This document shows, in pieces, positions 25,838 through 34,217 of a stretch of 64,000 nucleotides of DNA. The position numbers were made by a program, and so were the translations under genes. A model generated the notes under the pieces. The model was not told where the DNA came from. It was given only the letters and a program-made list of their open reading frames with translations, and searched no databases. The first letter of the stretch is position 1, and each line of letters starts with the position of its first letter. Source of the stretch: Haloplanus rubicundus (GTDB lineage Archaea; Halobacteriota; Halobacteria; Halobacteriales; Haloferacaceae); the NCBI RefSeq assembly GCF_003342675.1, contig NZ_CP031148.1:3100001-3164000 (forward strand), written 5' to 3'.

Positions 25838-26724
25838 CCGACGCGGCCGTCAGCGACGCGGTGTACGGCTCGCTGACCGCCGAGTTCGCGACGGCGAAGG
25901 GTGATCGGCCGATGACGGTGCCGCTGACGCCGTTCTACGATCCGACACGCGAGGTGGTCGTCGCGACGGCCGCACCCGCGTTCGCGGGCAAGGCCGAGCG
26001 CGCGGCGGCGAACCCGCGCGTGTCGCTCCTGTTGCACGGTGACGACGGACGGCTCCACCTCACCGGCCGAGCGGCGGTCCGAGACGGCGACCCCGAGGCG
26101 AACGCCGCCGTCGTCGAGCGACTCCTGCGGGACGAGCCGCCGTCGCCGAAGCGGGCGGCGATGACCGCCGCCGCCGACTTCCTCGACACTCGGCTCGGTC
26201 TCCTGACCCTCGACTGGTACGGACTGCGGATCCTGATCGAGATCGAGCCGACGGGGGTCGAGCGGTGCCCGGTCGACGACGTCGGGGCGACGGTGCCGGC
26301 GTGGCCCGCGGGCGACGTGGACGCGGGCGAGGCGGCGACGTACGACCGCGCGGTGGCGACGCTGGTCCAGGACGGCTGGCCCCGGAGTTGGCCGCTGGCG
26401 ACCCCGACCGTCCGGGACGGTCGGCTCCGACTCTCGCCACCGCCGGGCGTCTCGCCCGCGGACGGACAGCCGGCCTGTGTCCTCCTCCACTGGCACGACG
26501 ACGACCTCTCCAGCCTCGAACAGCGGGTCGTTCGGGGCCGGTGCCGGATCGAGGGCGGCGACGCCTGGTTCGACCCCGCGAGTTCCGTCCACCTCCGGAA
26601 TCGGAGCGTTCGGGACCGACTCCGGTTCGTCGTCGACGGGAAGCGCCGGACGCGGACGTACTTCGCCGAGCGAGGGGAGCGCTACAGCCCGTGGCCCGGC
26701 CTGCGAACGCTCGTGGAGTGGTGA
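25834..26724 (+). CDS. pyridoxamine-phosphate-oxidase-like split-barrel protein
   Basis: The 296-aa protein begins, after a short lead, with a flavin-reductase/PNPOx-like split barrel (TVPLTPFYDPTREVVVATAAPAF, then NPRVSLLLHGDDGRLHLTGRA) over the first ~130 residues. The second half appears to be a related or degenerate barrel. FMN or F420 binding is possible but not demonstrable from motifs. The GTG start overlaps the stop of the upstream FAD protein, so a redox partnership with it is an attractive but unproven idea. Confidence 0.65.
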   Translation: MTDAAVSDAVYGSLTAEFATAKGDRPMTVPLTPFYDPTREVVVATAAPAFAGKAERAAANPRVSLLLHGDDGRLHLTGRAAVRDGDPEANAAVVERLLRDEPPSPKRAAMTAAADFLDTRLGLLTLDWYGLRILIEIEPTGVERCPVDDVGATVPAWPAGDVDAGEAATYDRAVATLVQDGWPRSWPLATPTVRDGRLRLSPPPGVSPADGQPACVLLHWHDDDLSSLEQRVVRGRCRIEGGDAWFDPASSVHLRNRSVRDRLRFVVDGKRRTRTYFAERGERYSPWPGLRTLVEW

Positions 26725-26784
26725 TCGGCACGCGTCACGGAACGAATCGCGTCGTTGAAATCGCTGGGACGCCCAGGGCCGCCA

Positions 26785-27807
26785 ATGACCGACGACGACG
26801 CGGACGGAACCGATCACCGGGAGGAGTTCCACGAGGATCCGCTCGGCCACGCCGACGTGTGGGCGGGCATGAGCGTCGGTGACCTCGCCGACGAGTACGC
26901 CAAGGCGGGAATCGGCGCGGCGAAGATGGGCCGCGCCGTCGACGTGTACGCCGAGATGCTGGCCCGCGAGGACGTGACCAACTTCTTCGGCCTCGCCGGC
27001 GCGATGGTGCCCGGCGGGATGCGCTCGGTGGTGACGGAGCTGATCCGCGACGGCCACATCGACGCCCTCGTGACGACGGGCGCGAACCTCACCCACGACG
27101 CCATCGAGGCGGTCGGCGGCAAACACCACCACGGCCGGACGGCCGAGGCGGGCCACGAACGCGACCACGACGAACGACTCCGCGACGAAGGGGTGGATCG
27201 CATCTACAACGTCTACCTCCCGCAGGAACATTTCACGCTGTTCGAGGGGCACCTCCGTGACCGGGTGTTCCCCGAGTTCGACGGCGTCGTCGCCACCAGC
27301 GAGTTCACAGGGGTGCTGGGACGGGCCAATCTGGAGGCCAACGAGGCAAACGGCGTCGACGAGGACGCCGGCATCGCCGCCGCCGCGTACGAGAACGACG
27401 TGCCCGTCTTCGTCCCCGCGATTCAGGACTCCGTGCTCGGCATCCAGGCGTGGATGCACTCGCAGGTGTCGTCGTTCACGCTCGACGCGCTCGCGGACCT
27501 GACGAACATCACCGACGTCGCCTTCGACGCCGAGAAGGCCGGCGCCACCGTCGTCGGCGGCGGCGTCCCCAAGAACTTCGTCCTCCAGACGATGCTCACG
27601 GTGCCGGAGGCGTACGACTACGGTGTCCAGCTCACGACGGACCCCGCCTCGACCGGCGGCCTCTCGGGGGCGACCCTCGACGAGGCGCGGTCGTGGGGGA
27701 AGCTGGAGAAGTCGGCGAAAAACGTCACCGTCCTCGGGGACGCGACGATCACCCTCCCGCTTCTCGTCGCCGCCGCGCGCGACCGGATCGACGATAGTAG
27801 CGATTGA
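26785..27807 (+). CDS. dys: deoxyhypusine synthase
   Basis: This enzyme transfers an aminobutyl-type group from a polyamine (agmatine in haloarchaea) to Lys36 of aIF5A. The 340-aa protein contains the NAD-site segments GLAGAMVPGGMR and TTGANLTHD, the VGGGVPKNF loop, and active-site Lys306 in SWGKLEK. It ends with the usual DATITLPLLVAA strand. The final residues SSD and the stop codon are contributed by a repeat element (27795-27873). The gene lies downstream of eif5A and the agmatinase-like gene on the same strand. Confidence 0.95.
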   Translation: MTDDDADGTDHREEFHEDPLGHADVWAGMSVGDLADEYAKAGIGAAKMGRAVDVYAEMLAREDVTNFFGLAGAMVPGGMRSVVTELIRDGHIDALVTTGANLTHDAIEAVGGKHHHGRTAEAGHERDHDERLRDEGVDRIYNVYLPQEHFTLFEGHLRDRVFPEFDGVVATSEFTGVLGRANLEANEANGVDEDAGIAAAAYENDVPVFVPAIQDSVLGIQAWMHSQVSSFTLDALADLTNITDVAFDAEKAGATVVGGGVPKNFVLQTMLTVPEAYDYGVQLTTDPASTGGLSGATLDEARSWGKLEKSAKNVTVLGDATITLPLLVAAARDRIDDSSD

Positions 27808-27873
27808 AAGTCAGTGCACAGTCGATCGCAGCGCGGCGGACGATCGGCCGTCAAACAGTTTCAATCGCTACTA
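27795..27873. repeat. inverted-repeat (MITE-like) element, copy 1
   Basis: The 79-bp element is bounded by perfect 15-bp inverted termini (TAGTAGCGATTGAAA at left, its complement at right). The inner part begins GTCAGTGCACAG and ends CAAACAG, itself partly self-complementary, so RNA would form a long hairpin. It supplies the stop codons of both flanking convergent genes (TGA of deoxyhypusine synthase, TAG of the ArsA-like ATPase). A second copy in opposite orientation lies at 59596-59679. No clear target duplication is visible. Confidence 0.75.
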
Positions 27874-28809
27874 CAGCGCGTCCGCGACCCGCTCCAGCGC
27901 GGCCAGTCCCTGTGACTCGCCGGGGAGTTCGGGTACGCACCGCACGGGGAGGTCGAACGTCTCGTCCACGGCCGCGAGGCGGTCGGCGTGGCGCGCCGCG
28001 TCGCGCCGACACCGATCGCAGTCGCAGTCGTCCGGGTTCGTGAACACCCGGTTCACGACGACCGAGTCGACCGGCACCCCGGCCTCGCGCAGGCGCGCGA
28101 CGAGGCGTTCGCTCTCCGCGATGGCCATGCGTTCGGGCGTACAGACGACCCGAAACCCGGTCCGCTCGGGGTCGCGCAGGATCGCCCCGACCGCCTCGAT
28201 GCGGTCGTGAAGCGCCGCCACGGCGTCGCCGTCGTCGCCGCCGCCCCAGTAGGCCGCGGGACCGAGCACCATGCTCCGGGCGGCGCGGGCAGTCCGTCGC
28301 ACCCGTCGTTGCACGTCGCCGGCGACGCCCAGCGTCTCGGCGAGCACGTCCGGTAGATCGAGCAGTCGCAGGGTGTGCCCCGTCGGCGCCGTGTCGAAGA
28401 CGACGGCGTCGTAGTCCGCGTCGGCGTAGCGGGCGACGTACTCCAGCGCCGCCACCTCGTCGCCGCCGGGGATCAGTCCGGCTTCGAACAGCCGTTCCAG
28501 GTCGGCGTCGTCGAGGCGAATCCCCGCCGACCGGAACTCGGCGACCAGCGCCTCGACGACGCCGCGATACGCCTCTTGGCCCGTCTCGGGGTCGACTTCC
28601 ACCGCCGCGAGCGAGTCGCGGATTTCGGTGGGATCGGGGCCCAACTCGCGTTCGAACGCGTCCCCCAGCGAGTGGGCGGGGTCCGTGGAGACGACGAGCG
28701 TCCGCGCGCCGGACCGGGAGCGGGCGAGCGCGTGGGCCGCCGCACAGGTCGTCTTCCCGACGCCGCCTTTCCCCCCGTAGAGGACGATGCTGGTGTCCGT
28801 CTCGGTCAT
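27871..28809 (-). CDS. ArsA/Get3 (TRC40) family ATPase
   Basis: The 312-aa P-loop protein has the deviant Walker A GGKGGVGKTT, switch I STDPAHSLGD and switch II DTAPTGHTLRLL of the ArsA/Get3 group. A Cys cluster, CDCDRC, near residue 260 could bind zinc as in Get3. Get3-type proteins target tail-anchored membrane proteins; ArsA types drive metalloid export. Without an arsB or arsR neighbour, a Get3-like role is more likely. The stop codon lies within the repeat element at its 3' end. Confidence 0.88.
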   Translation of the reverse strand: MTETDTSIVLYGGKGGVGKTTCAAAHALARSRSGARTLVVSTDPAHSLGDAFERELGPDPTEIRDSLAAVEVDPETGQEAYRGVVEALVAEFRSAGIRLDDADLERLFEAGLIPGGDEVAALEYVARYADADYDAVVFDTAPTGHTLRLLDLPDVLAETLGVAGDVQRRVRRTARAARSMVLGPAAYWGGGDDGDAVAALHDRIEAVGAILRDPERTGFRVVCTPERMAIAESERLVARLREAGVPVDSVVVNRVFTNPDDCDCDRCRRDAARHADRLAAVDETFDLPVRCVPELPGESQGLAALERVADAL

Positions 28810-28891
28810 CGACGCCTGCTACGCGTCGGAGCGACACAAAGCCGCGGGTCGGGGGACATTTGAGCCTGCGGGGCGGAGCGTCGAACGGCCG

Positions 28892-29218
28892 ATGACGAGC
28901 GCACCGCTCCGAGTCGGGGTGGCACCCGACGGTGACGAGCCCTATGAGTGCCGAGGCCCGTTCCACGGCGACCGAACCCGTCTTGTCGCGCGCGACGTAT
29001 CGGACGGTGTGAATCGAACGTGTCCGAACTGCGGGACGGACCTCGTCGCCTTCGGTGCCCTGCCCGACGACGTCAGGGAACGGCTCGAAGCCGACCCGAA
29101 GCGACAGCGACAGTCCGTCGCGCACCGCCGCGAGCGCCACACCGCCTGTCCCGACTGCAAGTTGGAGATTCACGGCTGTGGACAGCCGTACGCGGTGCCC
29201 GAGCGCGCGACGGAGTAG
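28892..29218 (+). CDS. zinc-ribbon protein of unknown function
   Basis: This 108-aa protein has two CxxC knuckles (TCPNCGTD and ACPDCKLE) about 50 residues apart, plus other Cys/His (YECRGPFHG, HGCGQPY), suggesting one or two zinc sites. The ATG at 28892 was chosen because sequence upstream is non-acidic and includes the divergent gene's promoter. It is divergent from the ArsA/Get3-like gene. No family is recognised with confidence. Confidence 0.5.
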   Translation: MTSAPLRVGVAPDGDEPYECRGPFHGDRTRLVARDVSDGVNRTCPNCGTDLVAFGALPDDVRERLEADPKRQRQSVAHRRERHTACPDCKLEIHGCGQPYAVPERATE

Positions 29219-29231
29219 ACGGGGCGCCCCC

Positions 29232-29963
29232 CTACGGCGGCGTCGTCCCCTCGACGGCCCGCTCCAGCCGATCCAGAAACGCCGGATCGTACCCCTCGTC
29301 GACGTGGGCGACGTTCCACAGGCCCGACGCCCGAATCTTCCGGCTCCGGCTGTGCCGGCCCAGCCAGTCGTCGGCGCGGGGGTCGACCGTCGACCGCTCG
29401 AAATTGCTCAGGAGCGCGATGGCGTTTCGCTCGACGAACGCCCGGTCGCTGTCGGGGCCCGGTTCGTCGTCGAGGTCGATCCAGAGGAAGGGCTGCTCGC
29501 GGACGTAGGTGCTCACGCGCCGTTCGAGGGGGTACTCCTCGTCGCGGACGGCGCCGCGGTCGCCGTCGACCCCCGACCACCGCGTCCCCCAGTCGGGGTA
29601 GTCGTCGTGGAGGGCGTGTCGCTCGATGATCGCCTCGCCGACGCGCTCGCGGTAGACGGAGCCGCGGTGGTTGCCGCCGTGAGGGTGGGCCGAACTCCCC
29701 GCTCCGGTTCCGTAGTGTCCCTTCAGCCGATCCCAGAGCGACGTGCCGCTGCCGGCGGAGACGGCGTGGGTGCCGACGCGGGTGACACGGTGCTGGTCGG
29801 GCGAGCGCGTCTCGCCCGGCGCGAAGAAGACGTAGACGCCGCGGTCGGGCCAGTCCATGTAGCCGGTACAGTCCTTGAGCTTCCGCGCGCCGCCGACGCG
29901 GTCGGCGAGGTCGGCGAGCAGGGCGTAGAGACGGTCGAGGTCGGCGCGGCGTCGGCGGACCAT
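29232..29963 (-). CDS. GIY-YIG-like nuclease-family protein
   Basis: The 243-aa protein contains a GIY-YIG-like opening strand (GVYVFFAPGE), then RVTRVGTHAV and SLWDRLKGHYG, and a conserved GNHRGSVYRERVGEAII helix. A C-terminal region with WIDLDDEPG, ERNAIALLSN and SGLWNVAHVD follows. This layout occurs in a scattered bacterial/archaeal family with a probable GIY-YIG fold and unknown targets. DNA cleavage is inferred, not shown. It is convergent with the zinc-ribbon gene. Confidence 0.5.
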   Translation of the reverse strand: MVRRRRADLDRLYALLADLADRVGGARKLKDCTGYMDWPDRGVYVFFAPGETRSPDQHRVTRVGTHAVSAGSGTSLWDRLKGHYGTGAGSSAHPHGGNHRGSVYRERVGEAIIERHALHDDYPDWGTRWSGVDGDRGAVRDEEYPLERRVSTYVREQPFLWIDLDDEPGPDSDRAFVERNAIALLSNFERSTVDPRADDWLGRHSRSRKIRASGLWNVAHVDEGYDPAFLDRLERAVEGTTPP

Positions 29964-30044
29964 CGTCCGGGGTGTCGGGAGCGTGGCCAAAGGTCCTGAC
30001 GCTCGATCCGAGGGTCTACGTAGGTCGGCGACGGACGCTATCGC

Positions 30045-30884
30045 ATGACGGCCGCGTCGACCGGCGGTGACCGTAGCGCTCGCGACGTGGTGCGCTTTTA
30101 CCTGCTGGACCACCGGACGCCCCTCGGGAAAGTGATCGACGTGGGGCTGCTGGCGCTGAACCTGGTGTTCGTCGGGGTGTTCGTCGCGGAGACGTACGCG
30201 CTGTCGCCGGCGACCGACGCCCTGCTCTGGGAACTGGAAGTCGCCATCGCCCTCGTGTTCCTCGTCGAGTACGTCCTCCGGCTGTACGGCGCGCGGAGCC
30301 GCGTGGCGGAGTTTTTCAACGGCTACACGATGGTCGATCTGCTGGCGATCCTGCCGACGCTCGCGGTGCTCGTCCTGCCGCTCTCGGCGGTCGGGGTGAA
30401 CATCAGCTTCCTGCGGGTGGTTCGGGTGGTGCGTGTCCTGCGGTTCTACCGCTTCACCCGCGACGCGGAGTTTTTCTTCGGCACCGTCACCGACAACACC
30501 CTCCGGGCGGTCAAACTCCTCCTCACGGTGCTGGTCATCTTCTTCGTCTCCGCCGGGCTCTTCTACAGCGCCGAAAACGCGGCGAACCCGGGCGTGAACA
30601 CCTTCGGCGACGCGTTCTACTACACTGTCGTCACCCTCTCGACGGTCGGCTTCGGCGACATCCTCCCCGTCACGACGGCGGGTCGGTGGGTGACCGTGGC
30701 GACCATCCTCGCCGGCATCATCATCATTCCGTGGCAGGCGAGCAAGATCGTCAAGGAGTGGGGACACAAGGGGAAGGTGAACGTCACCTGCCCGGAGTGT
30801 GGGCTCGCGTACCACGACGTCGACGCCTCCCACTGCAAGGCCTGCGGGCACGTCATCTACCAGGAGCTCGACTCGCGGGAGTGA
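30045..30884 (+). CDS. voltage-gated-type potassium channel with C-terminal zinc ribbon
   Basis: This 279-aa channel has six transmembrane helices. S4 carries regularly spaced arginines (SFLRVVRVVRVLRFYRFTR), and the selectivity filter is TVGFGD at about residues 200-205. The cytoplasmic tail is a zinc ribbon (CPEC...CKAC, about residues 243-266) in place of the more usual TrkA/RCK domain. It probably conducts K+, the main haloarchaeal osmolyte, with gating by voltage and possibly metal or redox state. It has its own transcript start. Confidence 0.88.
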   Translation: MTAASTGGDRSARDVVRFYLLDHRTPLGKVIDVGLLALNLVFVGVFVAETYALSPATDALLWELEVAIALVFLVEYVLRLYGARSRVAEFFNGYTMVDLLAILPTLAVLVLPLSAVGVNISFLRVVRVVRVLRFYRFTRDAEFFFGTVTDNTLRAVKLLLTVLVIFFVSAGLFYSAENAANPGVNTFGDAFYYTVVTLSTVGFGDILPVTTAGRWVTVATILAGIIIIPWQASKIVKEWGHKGKVNVTCPECGLAYHDVDASHCKACGHVIYQELDSRE

Positions 30885-30971
30885 ACGGGAGAACTCGCCG
30901 GGGCTGACGGCCGTTGGTGTGGAAGTGGGCACTCAGCGCGCGGAAAACCGACCGTTCTGGATAAACAAATA

Positions 30972-30988
30972 GTGAGACAGCCTCTCAC
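30972..30988. promoter_or_regulatory. GTGAGA-N5-TCTCAC inverted repeat upstream of cspA
   Basis: A perfect 6-bp inverted repeat with a 5-base spacer lies 88 bases after the potassium-channel stop and about 80 bases before cspA. A second dyad (GTATTC/GAATAC, 30998-31003 and 31025-31030) follows, just ahead of the probable cspA TATA element CTTAACC at 31035-31041. These could be a terminator for the channel gene and operators for cspA. Confidence 0.35.
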
Positions 30989-31069
30989 GAAACGTTCGTA
31001 TTCTCGAAACCGCATCTAGAAAACGAATACACAACGCTTAACCGTCGAGTGGCCCTCGTTCCAACTGCA

Positions 31070-31264
31070 ATGGCAAACGGTAAGGTTGATTTCTTCAACG
31101 ACACTGGCGGCTACGGTTTCATCGAGACTGAGGATGCTGACGACGACGTTTTCTTCCACATGGAGGACGTTGGCGGTGAGGATCTGACGGAAGGGACCGA
31201 GATCGAATTCGACATCGAACAGGCCCCCAAGGGCCCGCGCGCGACGAACGTCGTTCGCGTCTAA
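31070..31264 (+). CDS. cspA: cold-shock domain protein CspA
   Basis: The 64-aa product is a single cold-shock OB fold. The RNA-binding motifs are RNP1 GGYGFIE and RNP2 DVFFHMED, followed by the PKGPRATNV C-terminus. It is highly acidic, as in other haloarchaea. Cold-shock proteins act as RNA chaperones. The ATG at 31070 gives the canonical MANGKVDFFND start; the TATA-like element about 31 bases upstream fits leaderless expression. Codon use is less GC-biased than in neighbouring genes, consistent with strong expression. Confidence 0.95.
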   Translation: MANGKVDFFNDTGGYGFIETEDADDDVFFHMEDVGGEDLTEGTEIEFDIEQAPKGPRATNVVRV

Positions 31265-31384
31265 TTAGGCGGATCGTCGCCGGAAGGCGACTTTCGCGTT
31301 TTTCGTGAAGCTACGTACCGGCGAGCGACCGGTGTCGGTCGGCCGTACTAACAGCTTATGTCGGCCGCGGGTGAAACGGGTCGT

Positions 31385-32515
31385 ATGCAGGTAACCGACG
31401 TAGAAGCGATACCGATGGAGAGCCCCGTCGAGTCGGTGCAGATGAAGCTGGGAGAGACCGAACAGACGGTCGGCGTCGCGCCGGTCGTGGTCAAGGTCCA
31501 CACCGACTCGGGTATCACCGGCCTCGGCGAGACGTTGACGTACGATCCCGCCGGTCGGGATGCGGTGGTCGTAGCGGAGGGCGTACGTTCGCTCACGCGA
31601 CACCTCGTGGGTGAGAACCCGCTCGACGTGAGCCAGCGCTGGAGCGAACTCTACCAGCACGCCAAGCGCTCGGGCGTGTTCAAGCCCCTCTCGGCCATCG
31701 ACGAGGCGCTCTGGGACATCGCCGCGAAGGACGCGGGGAAGCCGCTGTACGAACTGCTCGGGGGCGCGGCGGGCGACGTGGCCGCCTACGCCACCTTCCC
31801 ACACCGCAAGCCGACGGAGGAACTGGTCGAGGACGGCGCGTGGCTCGCCGACGCCGGCTTCGACTCCATGAAGATCACCGTCGGCGCGGGCGTCGAACAC
31901 GACCGGGAGCGCATCACGACCATCGCCGAGGCGCTCCCCGATGGCTTCCGGCTCTCGATGGACGCCAACACCTCCTACAGCTTCCCGGAGGCGCTTCGCC
32001 TCGGCCGGACGGCCGACGAGCTGGAGATGGAGTGGTTCGAGGAGCCCATCTCGCATACGGACATCGAGGGACAGGCGGAACTCAACGGGAAGCTGGACAC
32101 GCCGATCGCCGCCTACCAGTCACACTACCCCCACTATCCGGCGGTCGACCACCTCCGCGCGAACGCGCTCGACGTCTACCAGCCGTCGCTGTACGTCTGT
32201 GGCGGCGTGACGGCCGCGACCCGCGTCGCGACGCTCGTCGAGGCGTTCGACGAACGGTTCGTCCCGCACGCGTTCGGCCCGCTCGTCAACTACGCGGCGA
32301 GCCTCCACGTCGCCGTCGCGAGCCCCGCCTGCGACCTCATCGAGTTCGCCGTCTACGACGACGACGCCGACGACCCCGGCCAGTACGTCGCCAGCCCCTA
32401 CGTCGCGAACCAGGACGAGTTCGGGCTCGAAGACGGCGTCATGGCGCCGCCGGACCGCCCGGGCATCGGCGTCGAACTCGACGAGGACGTGGTCGACGAC
32501 CTGCGGATCGAGTGA
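31385..32515 (+). CDS. mandelate racemase/muconate cycloisomerase-like protein
   Basis: This 376-aa enolase-superfamily protein has the capping domain (residues 1-120), then the barrel with MKITVGAG, metal-ligand strands SMDANTS and MEWFEEPIS, and the late His in VPHAFG plus Glu in DLIEFAV. Two usual residues are missing. The second Lys of the KxK motif is Thr (MKIT). The third metal-ligand Glu is not seen where AAYQSHYPHYP replaces the common GE strand. A changed reaction or lost activity is possible. The ATG at 31385 fits the family N-terminus. Confidence 0.8.
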   Translation: MQVTDVEAIPMESPVESVQMKLGETEQTVGVAPVVVKVHTDSGITGLGETLTYDPAGRDAVVVAEGVRSLTRHLVGENPLDVSQRWSELYQHAKRSGVFKPLSAIDEALWDIAAKDAGKPLYELLGGAAGDVAAYATFPHRKPTEELVEDGAWLADAGFDSMKITVGAGVEHDRERITTIAEALPDGFRLSMDANTSYSFPEALRLGRTADELEMEWFEEPISHTDIEGQAELNGKLDTPIAAYQSHYPHYPAVDHLRANALDVYQPSLYVCGGVTAATRVATLVEAFDERFVPHAFGPLVNYAASLHVAVASPACDLIEFAVYDDDADDPGQYVASPYVANQDEFGLEDGVMAPPDRPGIGVELDEDVVDDLRIE

Positions 32516-34135
32516 TCACGGGCGCCGCCGGACCGGGGCGGCGAGCGCCGAGGTCTCGGCGGGGCGCGCGGCTCGGGCTGCCGTTTCCGACCCGTTCACG
32601 TCGGTCCGCTGGATCACGTACCGCTGGCCGACCATCGGATCGAGGAGGGCGTCGACGGGCGCCCGGTCGTCGCGCAGGACGGGCACGTCGTCGGTCCGCG
32701 GCGGCGGGCGATACATCTCGATTTCGTCGGCGAGGTCGATGCCGACGTTCCGCGCCTCGTTTCGCGCCTTCAGTTCCGCGACGGTGAACCGCTCGTCGCG
32801 TTTGGTGGCGACGACTTCGACGTTCTGGACGACGCTCCCCCGAGCGGTCGGGAAGGTGTAGACCTGCGGGAAGACCCGCGCCATCGTCTTGTGTTCGGCG
32901 CGGTAGAACTTCGAGGCCGGGCCGCTCGGCGCGGAGATGAGGTTAGCGAAGAGGACGCCGTCGTCGTCCAGTCGCGACTCGGCGAGGCGCATGAACTCGA
33001 CGGTCGTCAACTGGAAGGGCACCTTGTCTTTCTTGTAGGCGTCGAGGACGATCAGGTCGTAGGTGCGGTTCGTCTCCTGGAGGAACTGCCGGCCGCCGGT
33101 GTTGTAGACGTGCAGGTTCTCGGACTCCTCCAGCCGGAAGTAGCGTTTCGCGGTCCCGATCACCTCGGGGTCGAGTTCCGCCACGTCGACGGTCGCGTTG
33201 TACTCGGACGCGAAGTGTTTGGGGCCGGTGAAGCCGCCGCCACCGACGAAGAGCACCCGGTCGACGTCCTCGGTCATGAGCAGGGGGAGATGGAAGTAGC
33301 GCGTGTACTCGAAGACGTGGCGGTCGGGGTCGGAGACGTCCATCGCGCTGTGGGGCTGGCCGTCGAGATAGAGGGTCCGCACGTCGCCGACCTGGGTGAC
33401 TTCGAGTTCCTGATAGGGGGTCTGGGTCTGATACAGGACGGGACCGCCGGGCGAGACGCCGATGGCGCCGCTGAAGCCCGCGCCGACGACGAGGACGGCG
33501 ACGGCGACGCTCGCGAGCGCCGGGTCGCGGCCGCCGGCCGCCCACGCGAGCCACAGCGCCGTCCCGACCGAGAGGAGACCGAAGCCGACGCCGATGGCCT
33601 CGACGCTGAGTGCGGGGATCAGGAAGAACGTGGTGGCGAAGGCGCCGACGATGCTGCCGACGGTGCCGACGGCGTAGACGTGGCCGGAGGCGGCGCCGAC
33701 GGCCTCCGCCTCCGTCAGTTCGGCGGCGTAGGGACTGATGAATCCGAGGAGGTAGGTCGGCGGGCCGAACAGGAGGGTGACGGCCGGGAGCGAGGCGAAC
33801 CGACCGGGAAGGGGGATAGCGCCGGCCGCGGCCAGCAGGAGGTCGGACGCGAAGACGACGAGGGCGACGTACGCGGCGGTGCCGAGGAGGAGCCACGCGA
33901 GTCGGTCGTGGGTCGCCCGACGCGCCGCGCGCTTGCCGCCGAGGTGGTAGCCGAGGCTCAGCGCGGCGAGGAAGACGGCGATGATGCTCCCCCACGTGTA
34001 GATGCTGCTCCCGAACTGCGGGGCGACGATGCGGCCGGCGAGAATCTCCAGTCCCATGCTGACGACGCCGGAGACGAACACCGCGAGGCCGGGCGGGGAG
34101 GGGCGCCAGTCGGCGCGGTCGGAGAGGGAGGCCAT
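32516..34135 (-). CDS. membrane-fused spermidine-synthase-like protein
   Basis: The 539-aa protein has 6-8 transmembrane helices in the first ~220 residues (beginning AVFVSGVVSMGLEILAGRIV). These are followed by a soluble spermidine-synthase-like Rossmann domain (YLDGQPHSAMDVSD, VLFVGGGGFTGPKHF, VAELDPEVI, DLIVLDAYK). In related fusions the SAM-type motif is GGGDGG; here it is GGGGFTG. Polyamine transfer is therefore uncertain. The ATG at 34135 has a CTTATCC element about 27 bases upstream; an in-frame ATG four codons earlier is an alternative. It abuts the convergent racemase-like gene. Confidence 0.8.
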   Translation of the reverse strand: MASLSDRADWRPSPPGLAVFVSGVVSMGLEILAGRIVAPQFGSSIYTWGSIIAVFLAALSLGYHLGGKRAARRATHDRLAWLLLGTAAYVALVVFASDLLLAAAGAIPLPGRFASLPAVTLLFGPPTYLLGFISPYAAELTEAEAVGAASGHVYAVGTVGSIVGAFATTFFLIPALSVEAIGVGFGLLSVGTALWLAWAAGGRDPALASVAVAVLVVGAGFSGAIGVSPGGPVLYQTQTPYQELEVTQVGDVRTLYLDGQPHSAMDVSDPDRHVFEYTRYFHLPLLMTEDVDRVLFVGGGGFTGPKHFASEYNATVDVAELDPEVIGTAKRYFRLEESENLHVYNTGGRQFLQETNRTYDLIVLDAYKKDKVPFQLTTVEFMRLAESRLDDDGVLFANLISAPSGPASKFYRAEHKTMARVFPQVYTFPTARGSVVQNVEVVATKRDERFTVAELKARNEARNVGIDLADEIEMYRPPPRTDDVPVLRDDRAPVDALLDPMVGQRYVIQRTDVNGSETAARAARPAETSALAAPVRRRP

Positions 34136-34217
34136 TCGCCCGACCATTGGCGACGGCGCGGATAAGCCTTGCTCGGGGCGGGATTTATGCGCCGGACCCG
34201 CGTAGCGTCGACGACCG

